DNA of 64,000 nucleotides from Beta vulgaris subsp. vulgaris. Its lineage: Eukaryota > Streptophyta > Magnoliopsida > Caryophyllales > Amaranthaceae. Position numbers and translations under genes: made by a program. Below, piece by piece: positions 12,496 through 24,560 of the stretch. The notes under the pieces were generated by a model. It was not told the origin of the DNA. It saw only the letters and a program-made list of their open reading frames with translations, and searched no databases. The stretch lies in NCBI RefSeq assembly GCF_026745355.1, contig NC_079202.1:54230709-54294708 (forward strand). Reading direction: 5' to 3'. Numbering within the stretch: the first letter of the stretch is position 1; every line of letters begins with the position of its first letter.

Positions 12496-13939
12496 CATTC
12501 ATACTTCGAAAAAAGTTTTGGGCTACAATGTATTGTGGTGTGAGTACTCGTATCAACATTATGTTGTGTTTGTTTATCTCGCAAAATTCTGGGGACTTTG
12601 TTGCGAGATGACTGTTGGTTATTGTATGTAACTTCTGTCCATGTTAATTGCAACTTGTATGGTTTTACGCCTCACAATGCTAACCATTAATATTGTAGAT
12701 TGAAAATTACAAAAATCCGGATTTCGTTAGTATAGATCTAAATAAATTCAACTAGATTTCACATAATCATGTTTGTTATGTGTAAATCATAATAGATGCT
12801 ATTTGTATCTTTTATTGTTTACGAAGTAGTTGTTGGTCATTTGGAAAGATTCTTACCTTAAATCCTTCAGTGTGAATCTTCGTCTTTTCCCTACTCTCAA
12901 ATGCTAGACCAACAAACAGTGAGAGCAGAGGTTTGGACATCCTTTGCTTCAGTTGTCTGTGATCTTACATTGCAAGTAGCTGTGGATTGTGGCTTTTACA
13001 TATTGAATTAATACTTCATAGATTTTGGAGAGTGTCCAGTAATGTTGCCAACATTAGCTTTTATTAGTAATGTGTGCTGAATAACTACTAGTCGATGGTT
13101 AATTACTATTTTCAGTGAAGCAAAAACAAAATTGAGAGTTACATGATTACTTGTATTTTTTTTGTTTTACTTCAGATAAATGAGCTGTTTCAATCTTTTT
13201 ACTTAAGTTTTCGACTCATGTGTTCCATTGTTTTATAGGAAATTGCAAATTTATTGGCTACTAACCTATTGGATTGACTTGGATAATCTATTATATAGGT
13301 TATTTAGGGTTATGGTAAAATGGATTTTTGTTGCGAACTTAAAAGTTTGAGTAATTTACATTCGGGTTATATTTAGATGGGTTTAGTTAGGTAGTTGAGA
13401 CGATTGGTTGAAACCTCTACCAGGTCAATTTGGTTTGGTTTAGCGGGTTAAAAATTTCGCGAGTCGGGGTGAAGGAATGCAACTAGATCTCCGCACTCGG
13501 AGTATCCTGAATTTGGAATCTGCAACTTAATATTGTTGTGCTCTTTATTAGGAGCTCAAGCTAGCTTGGTATATGTATATTGTAGTGCTTAACTCTGAAC
13601 TATTTGTGTATTTCAGCTGGTTTGGGTTACTCTGAGCTAATGTAGTACTTAAGATTGTAGTGCTCTTTACTCTGAACTATATTTGGGTATTTGTTGATTA
13701 TCAGAACAATTTTAGGAAAACAGTTATGTCCAACTGAATTTTGTAGCTAGTTGGTGTTGAGAATGATCTCTCTTGATTGACAGTTGTCCCTGAGTTAATA
13801 TTAGGGAACTTGATGAAACCTTGTTAGGGGAACTATGTGATTCATGTGTATCCTCTTTAACTAATAGTCTGATGTTTAGGCTCTGAAGCTTATATTTCTG
13901 ACCATAATTGTCCTATTAGTGATATTTCTAAAAAGGCAA
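12496..13939. other. Non-coding, nothing recognised
   Basis: No coding exon, structural RNA or bounded mobile element was identified. There is a minor local repetition of 'ttgtagtgctctttactctgaacta' type sequence between about 13530 and 13690. Confidence 0.5.
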
Positions 13940-14895
13940 AAGCTAATGGACGTCCAGGGAACGCTAGATAAAAAATATATTATTCTACATATTACTCATA
14001 TTTATATAAAATAATATAATAAAGGAATAATTGTCAACAATAAGTTAATATTTGTCCTGTCCGTTGAAAATAAGTCATTTTTTGATTATTTCCTGAATAA
14101 GTCTACCTTTAATACTTATCAATTTTAAACAAGTTCAATTACAAATTTCTGAGTTTTTTCTTTCTTTTTTCTAATTTTTAATTTCTTTTTGTTTTCTTTC
14201 TGATTCATTTGAAGAGTTACACATATCATATTAAGCGGTTAGATAATTTTATACTCCCTCCGTTCAAAATATATTTCCCATTTTCATTTTGGGATGTCCC
14301 AAAATATGGTTCCCATTTCCATGTTTAGTTCCATATTTTTCCGTAATTTGTCTAGAAAAATCGTGTCTCATCATTTATTTCCTTCTTGAATTTTGTTTTT
14401 TTCCTTTGTTTGTTCAACCAAAATGTTACAATTAATGTTTTTTCACCAATTATTCTCATTCTCTCTCCACAAATCATCTTTTTCCATACCACATTTATTT
14501 AAATAAACAAAAATTTTTTTTATCCCTCTTATATTCTACTTGCATAAATTACCGTGAAAAAAGGAAAATGGGAACTATATTTTGGGACGGAAATGACTTC
14601 TCAAAAATAGATTGGTATTAAAGGTTAACTTATTCAAGAATAATCAGAAAGTTGACTTGTTTTTAAGAGATGGCCTAAAGTTTGACTTATTCTTAACAAT
14701 TTTTCTTATAATAAATGTATAATTTCAATGCAATGCATTTAAATGGTTTGCATTGGAATTAAATGTTTTTCCTTTTCTATTTTAAAAACATTTAATGTCT
14801 TGCATAAGAATTATATATTATTTTATTATTTTGTATAAATATGAGTAATTAAGTAGAACAATATATTTCTTATCTAACGTCACGGGCTTTCGTTA
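13940..14895. mobile_element. Long-TIR (Mutator-like) non-autonomous element
   Basis: The arms at about 13940-14125 and 14606-14895 are inverted complements over most of ~190 bp. For example 'gctagataaaaaatatatta' at 13972 pairs with 'aatatatttcttatctaacg' near 14860, and 'gaataagtctacctttaata' near 14094 pairs with the segment near 14620. Long terminal inverted repeats around a non-coding middle are typical of Mutator-like or foldback elements. I could not fix a target-site duplication, so the ends are approximate. The loop contains a Stowaway-like insertion. Confidence 0.6.
14254..14597 (-). mobile_element. Stowaway-like MITE nested in the long-TIR element
   Basis: It begins after TA with CTCCCTCCGTTCAAAATAT, the typical plant Stowaway/Tc1-mariner terminus, and ends near 'ggaactatattttgggacgg'. 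The 3' terminus is eroded (GGGACGGAAATG rather than GGGACGGAGGGAG), so the second TA is uncertain. It is the same family, in opposite orientation, as the copy at 60043-60376. Confidence 0.7.
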
Positions 14896-15315
14896 GCGGG
14901 ATTGTTCTAAACAATACTAGTATTGAGATTGCATATTAAGATTTTTGTAATCTTAACATACTAAGATTTGTTCCTTATAGATTAGCAAGTAATATATTGC
15001 TAAAGCTGATATATACGGATAAAGGTTTAAGTATTTTTATTATAAAGCAAGTTTGTATCATCTAGTTAAATTCTTTTTTTGGAGTGCGAGCACATTGTTG
15101 GTGATTTTCACTTGCTAATTTTATGCAATGTTTATGAGAATCAACATGTATAACTTGACAGGAACTTTACGACAAACTAAATAGTTTGAGAATTAAGTTT
15201 GTAGTTTGAGCTGTTTCAGCTTTTGACAAAAGATAGCCATTATTAAGAGAGGCCTCAATTAGCGAGAGCTCACTCATATTCTTCCATTTTCCTTTCATTT
15301 AAATCTATCCATCTG
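14896..15315. other. Non-coding gap before the LINE
   Basis: AT-rich sequence with no gene or bounded element recognised. It may include degraded 5' sequence of the LINE that starts to be legible at 15316. Confidence 0.4.
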
Positions 15316-16655
15316 CGGCCTATAAGTCTTTGTAATGTTCTGTACAAGTGCATTACTAAATGTATGGTCAATCGCATGAAGGGGTTACTGTCCAATTTAA
15401 TAGCTAACTTTCAGACGGCTTTTGTGCCGGGTCGTCACACGGACGATAATATTCTTGTTGCTCATGAAATTACTCACCATATCAACAAGCAACGACGCGG
15501 TATCTAGCTGCATTGAAACTAGACATGAACAAAGCCTATGATCGAGTCAAATGGAGTTTCCTTTTAAAAGTCCTCCAAGCATATGGTTTTCCTGCTCATT
15601 GGATTCAGCTGATTCGTGAATGTATTACAACAACTTATCGCTTGTTAATTAATGGGAATGTTATGTCTCCTATTATTCCGACTTGTGGCCTTCGTCAGGG
15701 GGACTTTTTATCGCCATACTTGTTCTTCTTCTGCATGGATATTTTATCACGCATGACAACTTTGGCCACGGATATTCGTCAGTTTCAAGGCATTAAACTT
15801 GGGAGGGGCGGCCCGCAAATTTCTCATCTGTTCTTTACTGATGATTCAATGTTTTTCTTCAAGGCTACGCGAGAGTCTTGCTCGGCGGTCAAAACAGTTA
15901 TTCAGCGTTTTTGTGACATTTCGGGGCAAATGGTTAGCCTTTAAAAATCTTTCGTCAAATTCAGTCCTAACATCCCTGACGCTTCTCAAAGTGATTACAA
16001 AGCTATTTTGGGAGTTGAGGCCAAGACTTCTGTTGAGAACTATCTGGGTATTCCTATAGACTTTCAAGACTCAAAGGTACAACATTTCACTCATTTATTA
16101 GATACGGTATCCACTAAGATAGCTAGCTGGAATCACTCCTTTCTGTCGCAGCCGGCAAAGGTAATTATCATTAATTCAATTCTTATTGGAGTGTTAATGC
16201 ATTATCTGGCTGTGTTTCCCTCTACCATTGCAAGCAAATTGGATAGTTTGTTTGCGGCTTTTTTCTGGAAGGACAATCAGGGTAAGGGTCTGCATTGGAG
16301 AAATCATATAACTCTCCAGAAGCCTAAAGGTGAAGGGGGTTTAGGTATCCGTAACGTTGGAATTTTTAACCAGGCTCTACTCATGCGGAAAGCGACGCGA
16401 ATTCACTACAACAGGCATCTATTGATTTCGCAAATTTACCACCGATCTATAGGGTCGGGGAGGTCGGGTCAAGCTTCTACAAGATCTGCTTCATGGGGGC
16501 GGAAAGGCATTGTTATGGCCGACGCATTACTCACTCATTTTTCTCACTGGAAAATTGGGGATGGACATGACATAGGTGTATTCACTCATTTTTGGATGAA
16601 TGGACCGAAACCTATTTTAGAGACCAAATTCCATTATTCGAAGCCCACAACCTAA
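15316..16655 (+). pseudogene. LINE reverse transcriptase, broken
   Basis: Legible reverse-transcriptase motifs are RPISLCN at 15316, AFVPGRHTDDN near 15417, KLDMNKAYDRVKW near 15516, GLRQGDFLSPYLF near 15687 and the catalytic box FTDDS near 15835, equivalent to the usual FADD. The thumb and connection region continues to 16655. A single-base loss near 15500 shifts the frame. An in-frame TAA at 15942-15944 interrupts it, and another frameshift lies near 16640. The two catalytic aspartates of the FxDD box survive, but the frame breaks mean no enzyme is made. It is a non-LTR element, not a host gene. Confidence 0.92.
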
Positions 16656-16934
16656 AGTCAAGGATCTAATCTCAGGGGAACAAGGTCAATGGAATTATCG
16701 GAAAATAAATTTTTTGTTTGAGCCAGCTTCAGCTCGCCAGATTAAAAGTATTGAACTCCCGTCTGGCCCTGGGAGACGAGATGAACCTTATTGGCCTTTC
16801 ACTAGGTCAGGCAGATACACTACCAAAACGGGGTATGCGGTTATACTCCAAAGTCAAAATGAAATCTGTAGCATGACATCCGCAACGGACATGTAATTTT
16901 TCCGCGTTCTCTGGGGATTGCGCATCATGCCGAA

Positions 16935-17846
16935 ATGGAAACTGTTTATATGGAGTTGTGGCATAATGGACTAGCTACAAAGCGGAATCTACATCACCGC
17001 AAGGTTAGTGAATCTAGTGAATGCCCAATTTGCCTATATGAGTCAGAGGATCTTCAACATCTATTCCAATTCTGCCCTTTAGCCCTCGAGGTGTGGGCAC
17101 ACCGCCTTTTAGCAATGCACCAAACTACTGATACGGCCATTACTTTCCGGGGTTGGTTAAGATGTTGTTTACTCAAAATATATAGCGAGGAAGGATACAA
17201 TGGAAGTAGGTTACCGGGGTTTGTGGCTACGTTGTGGACTATCTGGATTTTGCGAAATGAATAAGTTTTTAGACGGGTGCGGCCGACATTGGCCTCCATC
17301 CAGCGGCAACTTCAGATGAGCGACGAACAACACGCTAGGTTTATGGGGGAACAACTTGAACAGCCTAGGACTCATGAAGTTCCTTCTATCCCTCCAGGAC
17401 TCCACCAGGCCCAAATCGGGATACGAAATGCCGGGGACCGTCATTATACATTGCAAATAAGTGCGAGTTGGGATAAACAAAACACATCGACAGGTATGGG
17501 TTGGATTCTTGGTGACCAGTCCAACGCCATTGAAAGGAAAGTCGAGTGTTTTTCTTATGCTTCTTCAGCCTTAGCTGCCGAGGCTTTGGCATGTCTTAAA
17601 GCTATCCATTGGGCTACCAAGGACGGGTACCGAAATCTCACTTTAATGACGTCGTCCTACAGACTGATTCAAATTCTTCAAACCACTGATTACCAGGACA
17701 TCAACATCAAATGGACAGTTGAGGCAATACGATCCACAACTGCTACAGGACTATTTTATCAGTTCATTCGAGTGGGACGACCACAGATTCAAGAGGCAAA
17801 AATTCTGGCGGATTGGTGTCGACAACACAAAATGGACTTTGGGTAA
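16935..17846 (+). pseudogene. LINE zinc-binding and RNase H region, broken
   Basis: The first part carries a CPICLYESEDLQHLFQFCP motif with the Cys-Cys-His-Cys spacing of the zf-RVT domain and ends with WTIWILRNE. An in-frame TAA at 17262-17264 separates it from an RNase H-like domain in the same frame. In that domain the first catalytic Asp position reads ISASW and the later one reads MTSS, so both acidic residues appear to have become Ser, while the Glu of ALAAEALA remains. The RNase H would be inactive even without the stop. It is joined to the upstream RT by at least one frameshift near 16900. Confidence 0.88.
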
Positions 17847-18110
17847 TTAGCGTCGGATAGGACCTTTAGGTTCAGTCATTCTGTTACTTGTATGTGTTTC
17901 TTCTTTGTTGTTCTTAATTCCTTCTTTTTCGTTTGATTGTAGTTTCCTCCGTTGTCAAAAAAAAAAAAAAAAAAGATGTCTTTTATCTCAATGTAACAAG
18001 AGAGTTAAAATATAACAATTGGAAACAGAATGGAGTATTGGTTTGTGCGTTTCTGAAAAATGTCCTTACATATTTCAGAATCAACATTGAAATTTATAGT
18101 GGACTTGTTA

Positions 18111-19621
18111 TGGTGCGTTCTCCTCAACTTAAAAAATTAAGTTTCAGGTTAGATAAGTTCAAATAAGTTGTAATAAGGCCCAATAAGGGTAATTAGTTTC
18201 AATCAAGTCTAATAAGTTTCAATTAGACGTAATAAATTACAATCAGGTGCAATAAGTTTCAATCAGGTCTAATATGGTCCAATAAGTTACAATAAGGTCT
18301 ATTAACGTTCAAATAGTCAATGTTTACTAAACATTTGTATTATTGTCCATTATGTTATTATTAAAATTTTAATTAAAGTACCACAATGATTATATAGTAT
18401 TATATTTGTATTTTTATTAAATATTTGTATTATTGTCTATTATTTTATTAAATATTTGTATTATTGTCTTTTATTTTATTATTCATATTACTATTAGCTG
18501 ATTATGTTATTGTTAGAATTTTTTATTAAAGTACCACAATGTATAGTATTATACTTATATTATTGTCTATATTATTTATATTATTATTAGGTGATTATAT
18601 TATTATTAAATAAATATTATAATCATGGTCAAATAATTAAGGTTAACAATAATAATCATTATAATTACAACATTTTGCAATTCGTCTTTAAAAAAGTAGA
18701 GATAACATATTTTCGTTACTAATAACAATGAAAGATATAAATGTAGAGTAAGAGATAAGGAGTTAATACATTCTAATACCTTCACATAAATGAAAGTGGA
18801 TGAGAGTTTTTCATATGTGTCAATTTTAACTTGTTATTTTGATTTTCCACTAGTGCTTTATAAAATCAACCGGAGTATTAGATATATTAGTGGTCAAAGT
18901 TACGTATAGGCAAATATATAATAAGAAATTTTTTTTTGTTAAATTAATTATCATAAGAGATAATTAATACTTCCTCCGTTTCTTTTTACTCGCTACACTT
19001 CTCATTTCACGGACTCCTAGGCAATTTTTAGAGAAGAGAGAGGTAGAGAGTAAAAAGAAAAGGGACCCATGTGGGAGGAGAGAGATAGAGATAGTTTATT
19101 GCCCAAAAAAAGAAGTGTAGCAAGTAATGTGAAACTTCCCATAATGGAAAGTAGCAAGTAATGTGAAACTTCCCATAATGGAAAGTGTAGCGAGTAAAAA
19201 GAAACGGATGAAGTAATTATTATTTTTTTAAAGGACGAATTTTAATAATTATTACTTCATAATAAATTTTGAGAGGTAGTATCTACGTTAGGGGTAATAT
19301 TTATGTTATTAATGGTCAATTTTTTTGTCTAATAAGGTCAAATAAGTTTCAATCAGGTCCAATAAGGTCTAATAAGTTTCAATCAGGTTCAATAAGGTCT
19401 AATAAGTTTTAATTAGGGCCAATAAGGTCTAATAAGTTTTAATAAGGTCAATAAGTTTCAATAAGGTCCAATAAGTTCCAATCGGGTTCAATCAAGTCTA
19501 ATAAGTTGAATCAAGTCCAATTAAGTTTAATAAGTTCCAATAAGTTCAGTTCAGGTTCAATAAGTTTAATTCAGATAAGGTCCAATAAGTTCAGGGTCAA
19601 TAAGTTGAAGAGAACGCACCC
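18111..19621. mobile_element. PIF/Harbinger-like element filled with short repeats
   Basis: Terminal inverted repeats are TGGTGCGTTCTCCTCAACTT at the left and the complement of AAGTTGAAGAGAACGCACCC at the right. A 3-bp duplication TTA flanks it (18108-18110 and 19622-19624), as for PIF/Harbinger transposons. Both ends are dense with imperfect short-period repeats of the type 'caataagtttcaatcaggt' (about 18150-18310 and 19320-19610). The middle is AT-rich and non-coding and carries a Stowaway at 18970-19213. Three other elements in the window share this design. Confidence 0.7.
18970..19213. mobile_element. Stowaway MITE nested in the Harbinger-like element
   Basis: It starts CTTCCTCCGTTTCTTTTTAC and ends with the inverted complement GTAAAAAGAAACGGATGAAG, with TA on both sides (18968-18969, 19214-19215). 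An internal piece around 'agcaagtaatgtgaaacttc' is tandemly duplicated. It belongs to the same subfamily as the copy at 24561-25082. Confidence 0.85.
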
Positions 19622-20376
19622 TTAGTAGTTATGAGTCTTAGCCATACTTTCGGGGCATTATCATCATTCTTCGATTTGATGTTGTGTTACTTGATGCTAT
19701 ATTCTCTTTTAATTGGGGAAAAATGAAACTGAAATTAAATTAAATTGAATTGTTAATTTAATTGCAAGTATAACCTAAGGCTAATACATTCAAACAGAAG
19801 GCAAGTAAACAGAAACTGAAGTATTACGCGCTAAGCAAATGACATGACGAAGTTCACGTAAGAAACTTCCTTGAGGCGAATGTTGATAGAGATGCCTCTT
19901 GTGCCTTGCAACTGAATACCTTTTGAAATGTGATGGGTATTGTAGTGAGATAGAACCAAATTGATCTTCGAAAATGGATTGCCAAATATGTTCTTGTGGA
20001 ACTACTTGTTCACAAGATAGTAAGTCCCAAGGCCATTGAGATGAGAAATCTTACTGATATTTTAAAGATGAAACTACTACTGACGTCATTTTCTTTCATG
20101 ACTTCGTATCCTACACATAGGGTATCATGATTTTAGCCGCAAGATATAGAAACTCGACATTTGTGGAGGTCGAAACTTGCTCGAATTTAAATTGGAGGGT
20201 CTCTCACGAAATGCATTTTTGAGTTGATGACTCCTAAAGTCATCCGAATGAAGATCACAATCGGGACTTACAATGTTTAACAAAGAAGATCGAAACACGA
20301 CATAATTAGTTTCGAACTGAACCTGAAAACAGGGGTCTTGAATTGGATAAATACCTTTGTTTTTCGCTAACATATA
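19622..20376. other. Non-coding; possible degraded coding remnant
   Basis: The minus strand from about 20373 to 19830 reads partly like eroded coding sequence (an 82-codon ORF at 20125-20373, then several stops). I recognise no family and cannot show that it was a gene. Confidence 0.3.
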
Positions 20377-20634
20377 CTTGCTCCGTTTAGAAATAATTGC
20401 ACCATTTGCATAGTGTTTACTATTTACATCTTACACTTTGATTATCTTTGGTGATTTATATTTTATGAAAAACATAATCATATGAGATCTTGTTAGATTC
20501 ATCTCAATGTATATTTTTTAATATGAACTTTTTATAATTTTTACTCAGTAGCAATTGAAGATATTAACGTTTGAAACCATGCATCGACAAACGTGAAAAC
20601 ATAAAACGGTGCAACTATTTCTAAATCGAGGAAG
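20377..20634. mobile_element. Stowaway-like MITE
   Basis: TA-flanked (20375-20376, 20635-20636). The left end CTTGCTCCGTTTAGAAATAA and the right end 'ctatttctaaatcgaggaag' are imperfect inverted complements of the usual Stowaway terminus. Non-coding, 258 bp. Interior motifs such as 'tctcaatgtatattttt' match the copy at 27906-28164. Confidence 0.78.
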
Positions 20635-20655
20635 TATATACCTAGAGTTCTACCT

Positions 20656-20895
20656 GGGTCCGGATCCTCTAGAGTTTTATGAAAACTCTACAAAGTAGAG
20701 TTGAATCCTGACCATATATTATAAAATCAAGGGCTCATGATTAGTGGGAAAGGAAAAGATATGAGCAGGATATTCGGGGGAAAATAGGGGGGGTTTGGGA
20801 AAGAAAATACAAGCCTTTGATTTCTTAATCAACGACTGATATTTAACGAACTCTACCGTGTAGAGTTATTTTGAAACTCTAGAGGATCTCAACAC
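20656..20895. mobile_element. Mutator-like MITE with 9-bp TSD
   Basis: The 240-bp element is flanked by the perfect 9-bp repeat GTTCTACCT (20647-20655 and 20896-20904). Its ends, 'gatcctctagagttttatga' and the complement of 'ttttgaaactctagaggatc', form imperfect inverted repeats of about 40 bp that extend through 'ctctacaaagtagagtt'. A 9-bp duplication points to Mutator-superfamily transposition. It has no coding content. Confidence 0.8.
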
Positions 20896-21728
20896 GTTCT
20901 ACCTATCCACGCATGGTAAAATTCAGGATGAACTACTGTATTAATCTGATTTCCTATATCACTCGTTATCATATAGTAAGAACCAAATATACCTAGTAAA
21001 ACAAGTACACTTAAACCAAGGCAAAATCGTAACCAATTGACCCGTGAACCATCCTAAAAACTAACAATTCCATTCCATTCTTGTCCAAATATTAGAATTT
21101 GCGCCACTACATCAAACTTGTTGGGATTTTGTCCCTAACTCATTATGAGGGTTTGCAAAGAGGAACTGACCAAGGAAGTAGGACCATAACTAAGGGAAAG
21201 GGAAGGGGATTGACTGACCACTAAAACCTAAAATTAACGGGGAAGGGGAAAAGTTACGCTACATGGGGGAGCTCGACAACCGGGGGAGGGGAAGGGGTAG
21301 CCCGACAACCAAGGGGAAAGGCGAAGGGGAGACTGACGCAACTACTAGGGTGGAATCGCTTATTCGGTGACTTCGAACTGGGGAAAGGGGCACTAGAGTT
21401 TGCTGCAGGCAACCACGAACGAGTAGGGGGCGAAGGGAATTAGCCTTGCAGGGAAGGAAAACTAACAACGTTTGACTAACAAGAAAACGAGCAGAAGGCT
21501 TGCCGATGACTGGGTGAGTGACGTGCGCTCAGGCCAGCAGCCGGCGAGCTGCGTTGGGCGGCTGAGCGCTTTAGTGTTTGTTGCTTTAGGGCCGGTCTTT
21601 GGTAGAAAAGTAGGGTTAAGTTAATACTGAACTTTTTCTTGATAGTTATACTCACTATGGTGAAAAAAGCAAGGCTTAAATTTTGTTTCTAACCTTAAAT
21701 TGACCGCTTAACGTACATAACACTCCCA
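20896..21728. other. Non-coding, with a G-rich patch
   Basis: From about 21180 to 21580 the plus strand is purine-rich with many GGGGAAGGGG-type runs, unlike the AT-rich surroundings. The 69-codon minus ORF inside it is low-complexity Ser/Pro/Leu sequence and is not a credible gene. Confidence 0.4.
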
Positions 21729-21991
21729 TCTATATAAATATACTAAAAGGCATGCATAAACAAGAAACTGTGCCACATGGCGGTCTTCCTATGGAGTTTT
21801 AGTTCATGTAATCCATGTACAATAAAAGAATTTAGAAACTGCGTAGTATAGGGTTTGATCGCGAGACCTCAAGTACATATACTAAAGTCTTAACCACAAA
21901 GCTAAGTTATATTTAGTGTTATTAACATAAAGTATTATATTAATAAATAAAGTTTTTCTTACCCGGGGCATAGCCCGGGGCCAATAACTAG
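21729..21991 (+). mobile_element. Short non-autonomous Helitron
   Basis: Host A precedes the 5' TC (TCTATATAAATATACTAAAAG). The 3' end has a hairpin (CCCGGG-gcatag-CCCGGG at 21962-21979), then 'gccaataa' and CTAG before host T. The whole 263 bp is related to the larger copy at 32598-33061, including the 'aagaaactgtgccacatgg' segment near the left end. Non-coding. Confidence 0.8.
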
Positions 21992-23089
21992 TTATTCGTT
22001 AAAAATTGTGGAGGTCTCTGAATTTGTTGAAATGTGAACTAAAACAAAACAGCTAGTAGTACCCACATTTTGATTATATTAGAACCATCATAAATAAGGA
22101 TGCTCATTTTGTCACTTATTTTATACGTAGGAGTGGAGCAAAAAGAATATCTTTTGGACCCAAACTTTGAAGTCCGTTGTCTATCTATAGGTTAAATTAG
22201 TATGATATAAAACCTAACAGGTTACTTAGGTGAATATATTATACATAAAGAGAGTTGTAGTAGAACTATTTGTGGGCCAACTTTACTGATATCAAGAGCC
22301 TAAATCTCTGTAATGGCCTAATTAGATTTAACTATTATTAATGTTAACATAGATACATTGACAAGTTTCCATTGGTTCAAGATATGAAATAGAAAAGATG
22401 TATTAATACAAATAGAAGAAAGAAAATGTAACAAAAATGATTACTTGCATTGAGTGTTTAGTTTAAGTCAAAGAGTTGAATGAATGTTAACTATTCACCA
22501 ACTAATGAATTTGATACTTAAAGGGGAGGAGAATGTAATAATCATGGGGATTTATTTACTATAATGGTAATACATTGATGAGAGGTTGAACCAACATATA
22601 TAAAAAAGAAAATTAGTAATTGTGTTTCGAGGGCGTTTCAAATAAGAGAATGAAAAGAGAATGGAATCAAGTAGAGGAGAGGAATGTTAACAATAATTGT
22701 TACTTTTACTGGATATTTGGTTTAACAATGTATAGGAATTAGATTGTTGAATCCGTTTCCAAACCCTAAAAAATCTCAACTAAACAAGGCCTTCGTTTTT
22801 TGGAGCCAAAAAATTGTGAACCAAACAAATTCTAAATGTACAAATTGTAATATAATCTTATGACTTATCACAAGAATAATAGCAAACCGATAAGAGTAAA
22901 GATGATAATTGATGTAATCAGGAGGTTTGATATATGGGAGTTTAGGAATTAGAGGGTGGAATGAGAATTAGAAATTGATATATGAGAATTCATGAAAGAT
23001 TCTTGTGCTAGAAATTGATTGCGAATAAATTGTAGAATTATTTTTAGCCCTTACTTCTCCTTATCTTCCTCTTCACTAATAGCAAATAA
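21992..23089. other. Non-coding, nothing recognised
   Basis: AT-rich intergenic sequence without a bounded element or coding region that I can support. Confidence 0.45.
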
Positions 23090-23189
23090 TAAGTCATTTT
23101 ATCCCCTTTTCAATTCTCATCCATAACCACGATGAAGATGACATTCATCTGTTTCGTTCGTGTCCCTTGATCCAGAAGATATTGAGTAA

Positions 23190-23952
23190 GGGCCTGTTCT
23201 CTTCGGCATAAAAGAGTTGAACTGAATTGAACTGAACTGAATCAAATTGAATGTAACAAATATATAAATAATACTTAAACAATAATAATATGAATATTAA
23301 ATAATAATTATAATGATAAGTAATAATAATAGTATTTTGGATATTTTAAAATGATAGTTATGAATAAATAATATTAATAATCATAAATTAATAATAATAA
23401 TAATCATAATAATAATAATTAATGATAAAAATGATAATTAATAATAATCATTTTACATTATTTGTATCAATATATTAATACTTGATGATGATTATATAAT
23501 AACAATAATAATATAAGAAGTAAACTAATATTACTATTTTAATAATTAGATTTAATAATATAATAATATTTAGTTATAAAAATATTGATTGGGTCGGACC
23601 GCGCAAAATTGCATCATAAACCGTTTTGACGCGATTTGATTGGTTTATGGGCTAAAAATGTGGGTTTATTTGTGCTTTTGACCTAAACCATACTCTGTTT
23701 AATAATAATAGTAATAATAATGATTAAAGCTATAATAACAAAATAATATAGAAATAATAATGATAATAATAATACTTAATAATAATGATATAAAAATAAA
23801 TAATAATAATAATAATAAGAGTAATTAGTAAAATAAATTAGACCAACAATAATAATAATATTTAGCAAAATGGTTATAAAAGAATGGAGCTGAACGGAAC
23901 TGAACTGAATGGAACTGAACTGAACTGAAAATAAGATGGGGAGAACAGGCCA
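23190..23952. mobile_element. PIF/Harbinger-like MITE inside the LINE
   Basis: Termini are GGGCCTGTTCTCTTC at the left and GAGAACAGGCCA at the right. TAA flanks both sides (23187-23189, 23953-23955), the preferred PIF/Harbinger target. Subterminal regions hold short-period repeats of 'gaactgaact', and the interior is mostly (AAT)n-like. Joining the flanks with one TAA makes the LINE frame run LSNSSLT, which confirms the exact insertion. Confidence 0.85.
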
Positions 23953-24560
23953 TAATAGTTCTCTAACTATTATTTCAATCATTGAAGAATCGCTCTATAT
24001 GAAAGATTGGATTTCTTCCCATGTCCTACTTTTTATCAGTATGGATGGTTTTGATAGTCATAGACTGGTTGTTTCTTTGGCTACCTTGTGGGGTATTTGG
24101 GTGGCTCGAAACAATCACCTTTTTAGAGGAGAGAGTTCTTCTGAAACTCAAGTTTGGGTAGCCATTGCTAATGCTATTGCGCAGCATGAATGGTTTCTCA
24201 AACTACAGCTCCAACAACTTCATTTTCTTCATCAGCCATTTTCTTTAATGTCAATATTGGGCAACAAGTGTACATGACTACATGAGTCAAGATTTCCAAG
24301 TGCTGATTATAGAAGTGGATGGCTCTTGGTCTAAAGCAAATAAACATGCGGGAGCTAGTTGGTTTATTTCTAATTCCTCTCCTAGCTCTCTGCAACAGTG
24401 TGGCTCTTAATTCTTTGCTTCCTCTACTCTACAGGCTGAGTTACTATCTTGTCTGCATTGTTTGCAATGATGTTTGGATCAAGGTTTTTTTTATACCTTC
24501 AGATTATGACTGATTCAACTTCAGTTATAGATCTTCTACAATCTGGAGGGGAAAGCTATA

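Larger units (their letters stand above)
15316..17974 (+). mobile_element. 5'-truncated L1-type LINE
   Basis: Degenerate ORF2 domains follow in order: reverse transcriptase (15316-16655), zinc-binding reverse-transcriptase C-terminal domain (about 16935-17130), and an RNase H domain (17277-17846). A short 3' UTR and an 18-nt poly(A) at 17957-17974 complete the element. The endonuclease and ORF1 regions are absent, as expected from incomplete reverse transcription. I could not identify a target-site duplication. This domain order is that of plant L1-clade LINEs with RNase H. Confidence 0.92.

Noticed and set aside
15799..16067. Overlapping ORFs on both strands in the LINE (for example 15799-16059 plus, 15846-16067 minus)
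   Set aside because: The reverse-transcriptase motifs lie in another plus frame, so these are shadows.
21259..21468. 69-codon minus-strand ORF in the G-rich patch
   Set aside because: Low-complexity Ser/Pro/Leu sequence produced by GGGGAAGGGG runs, with no start context or homology.
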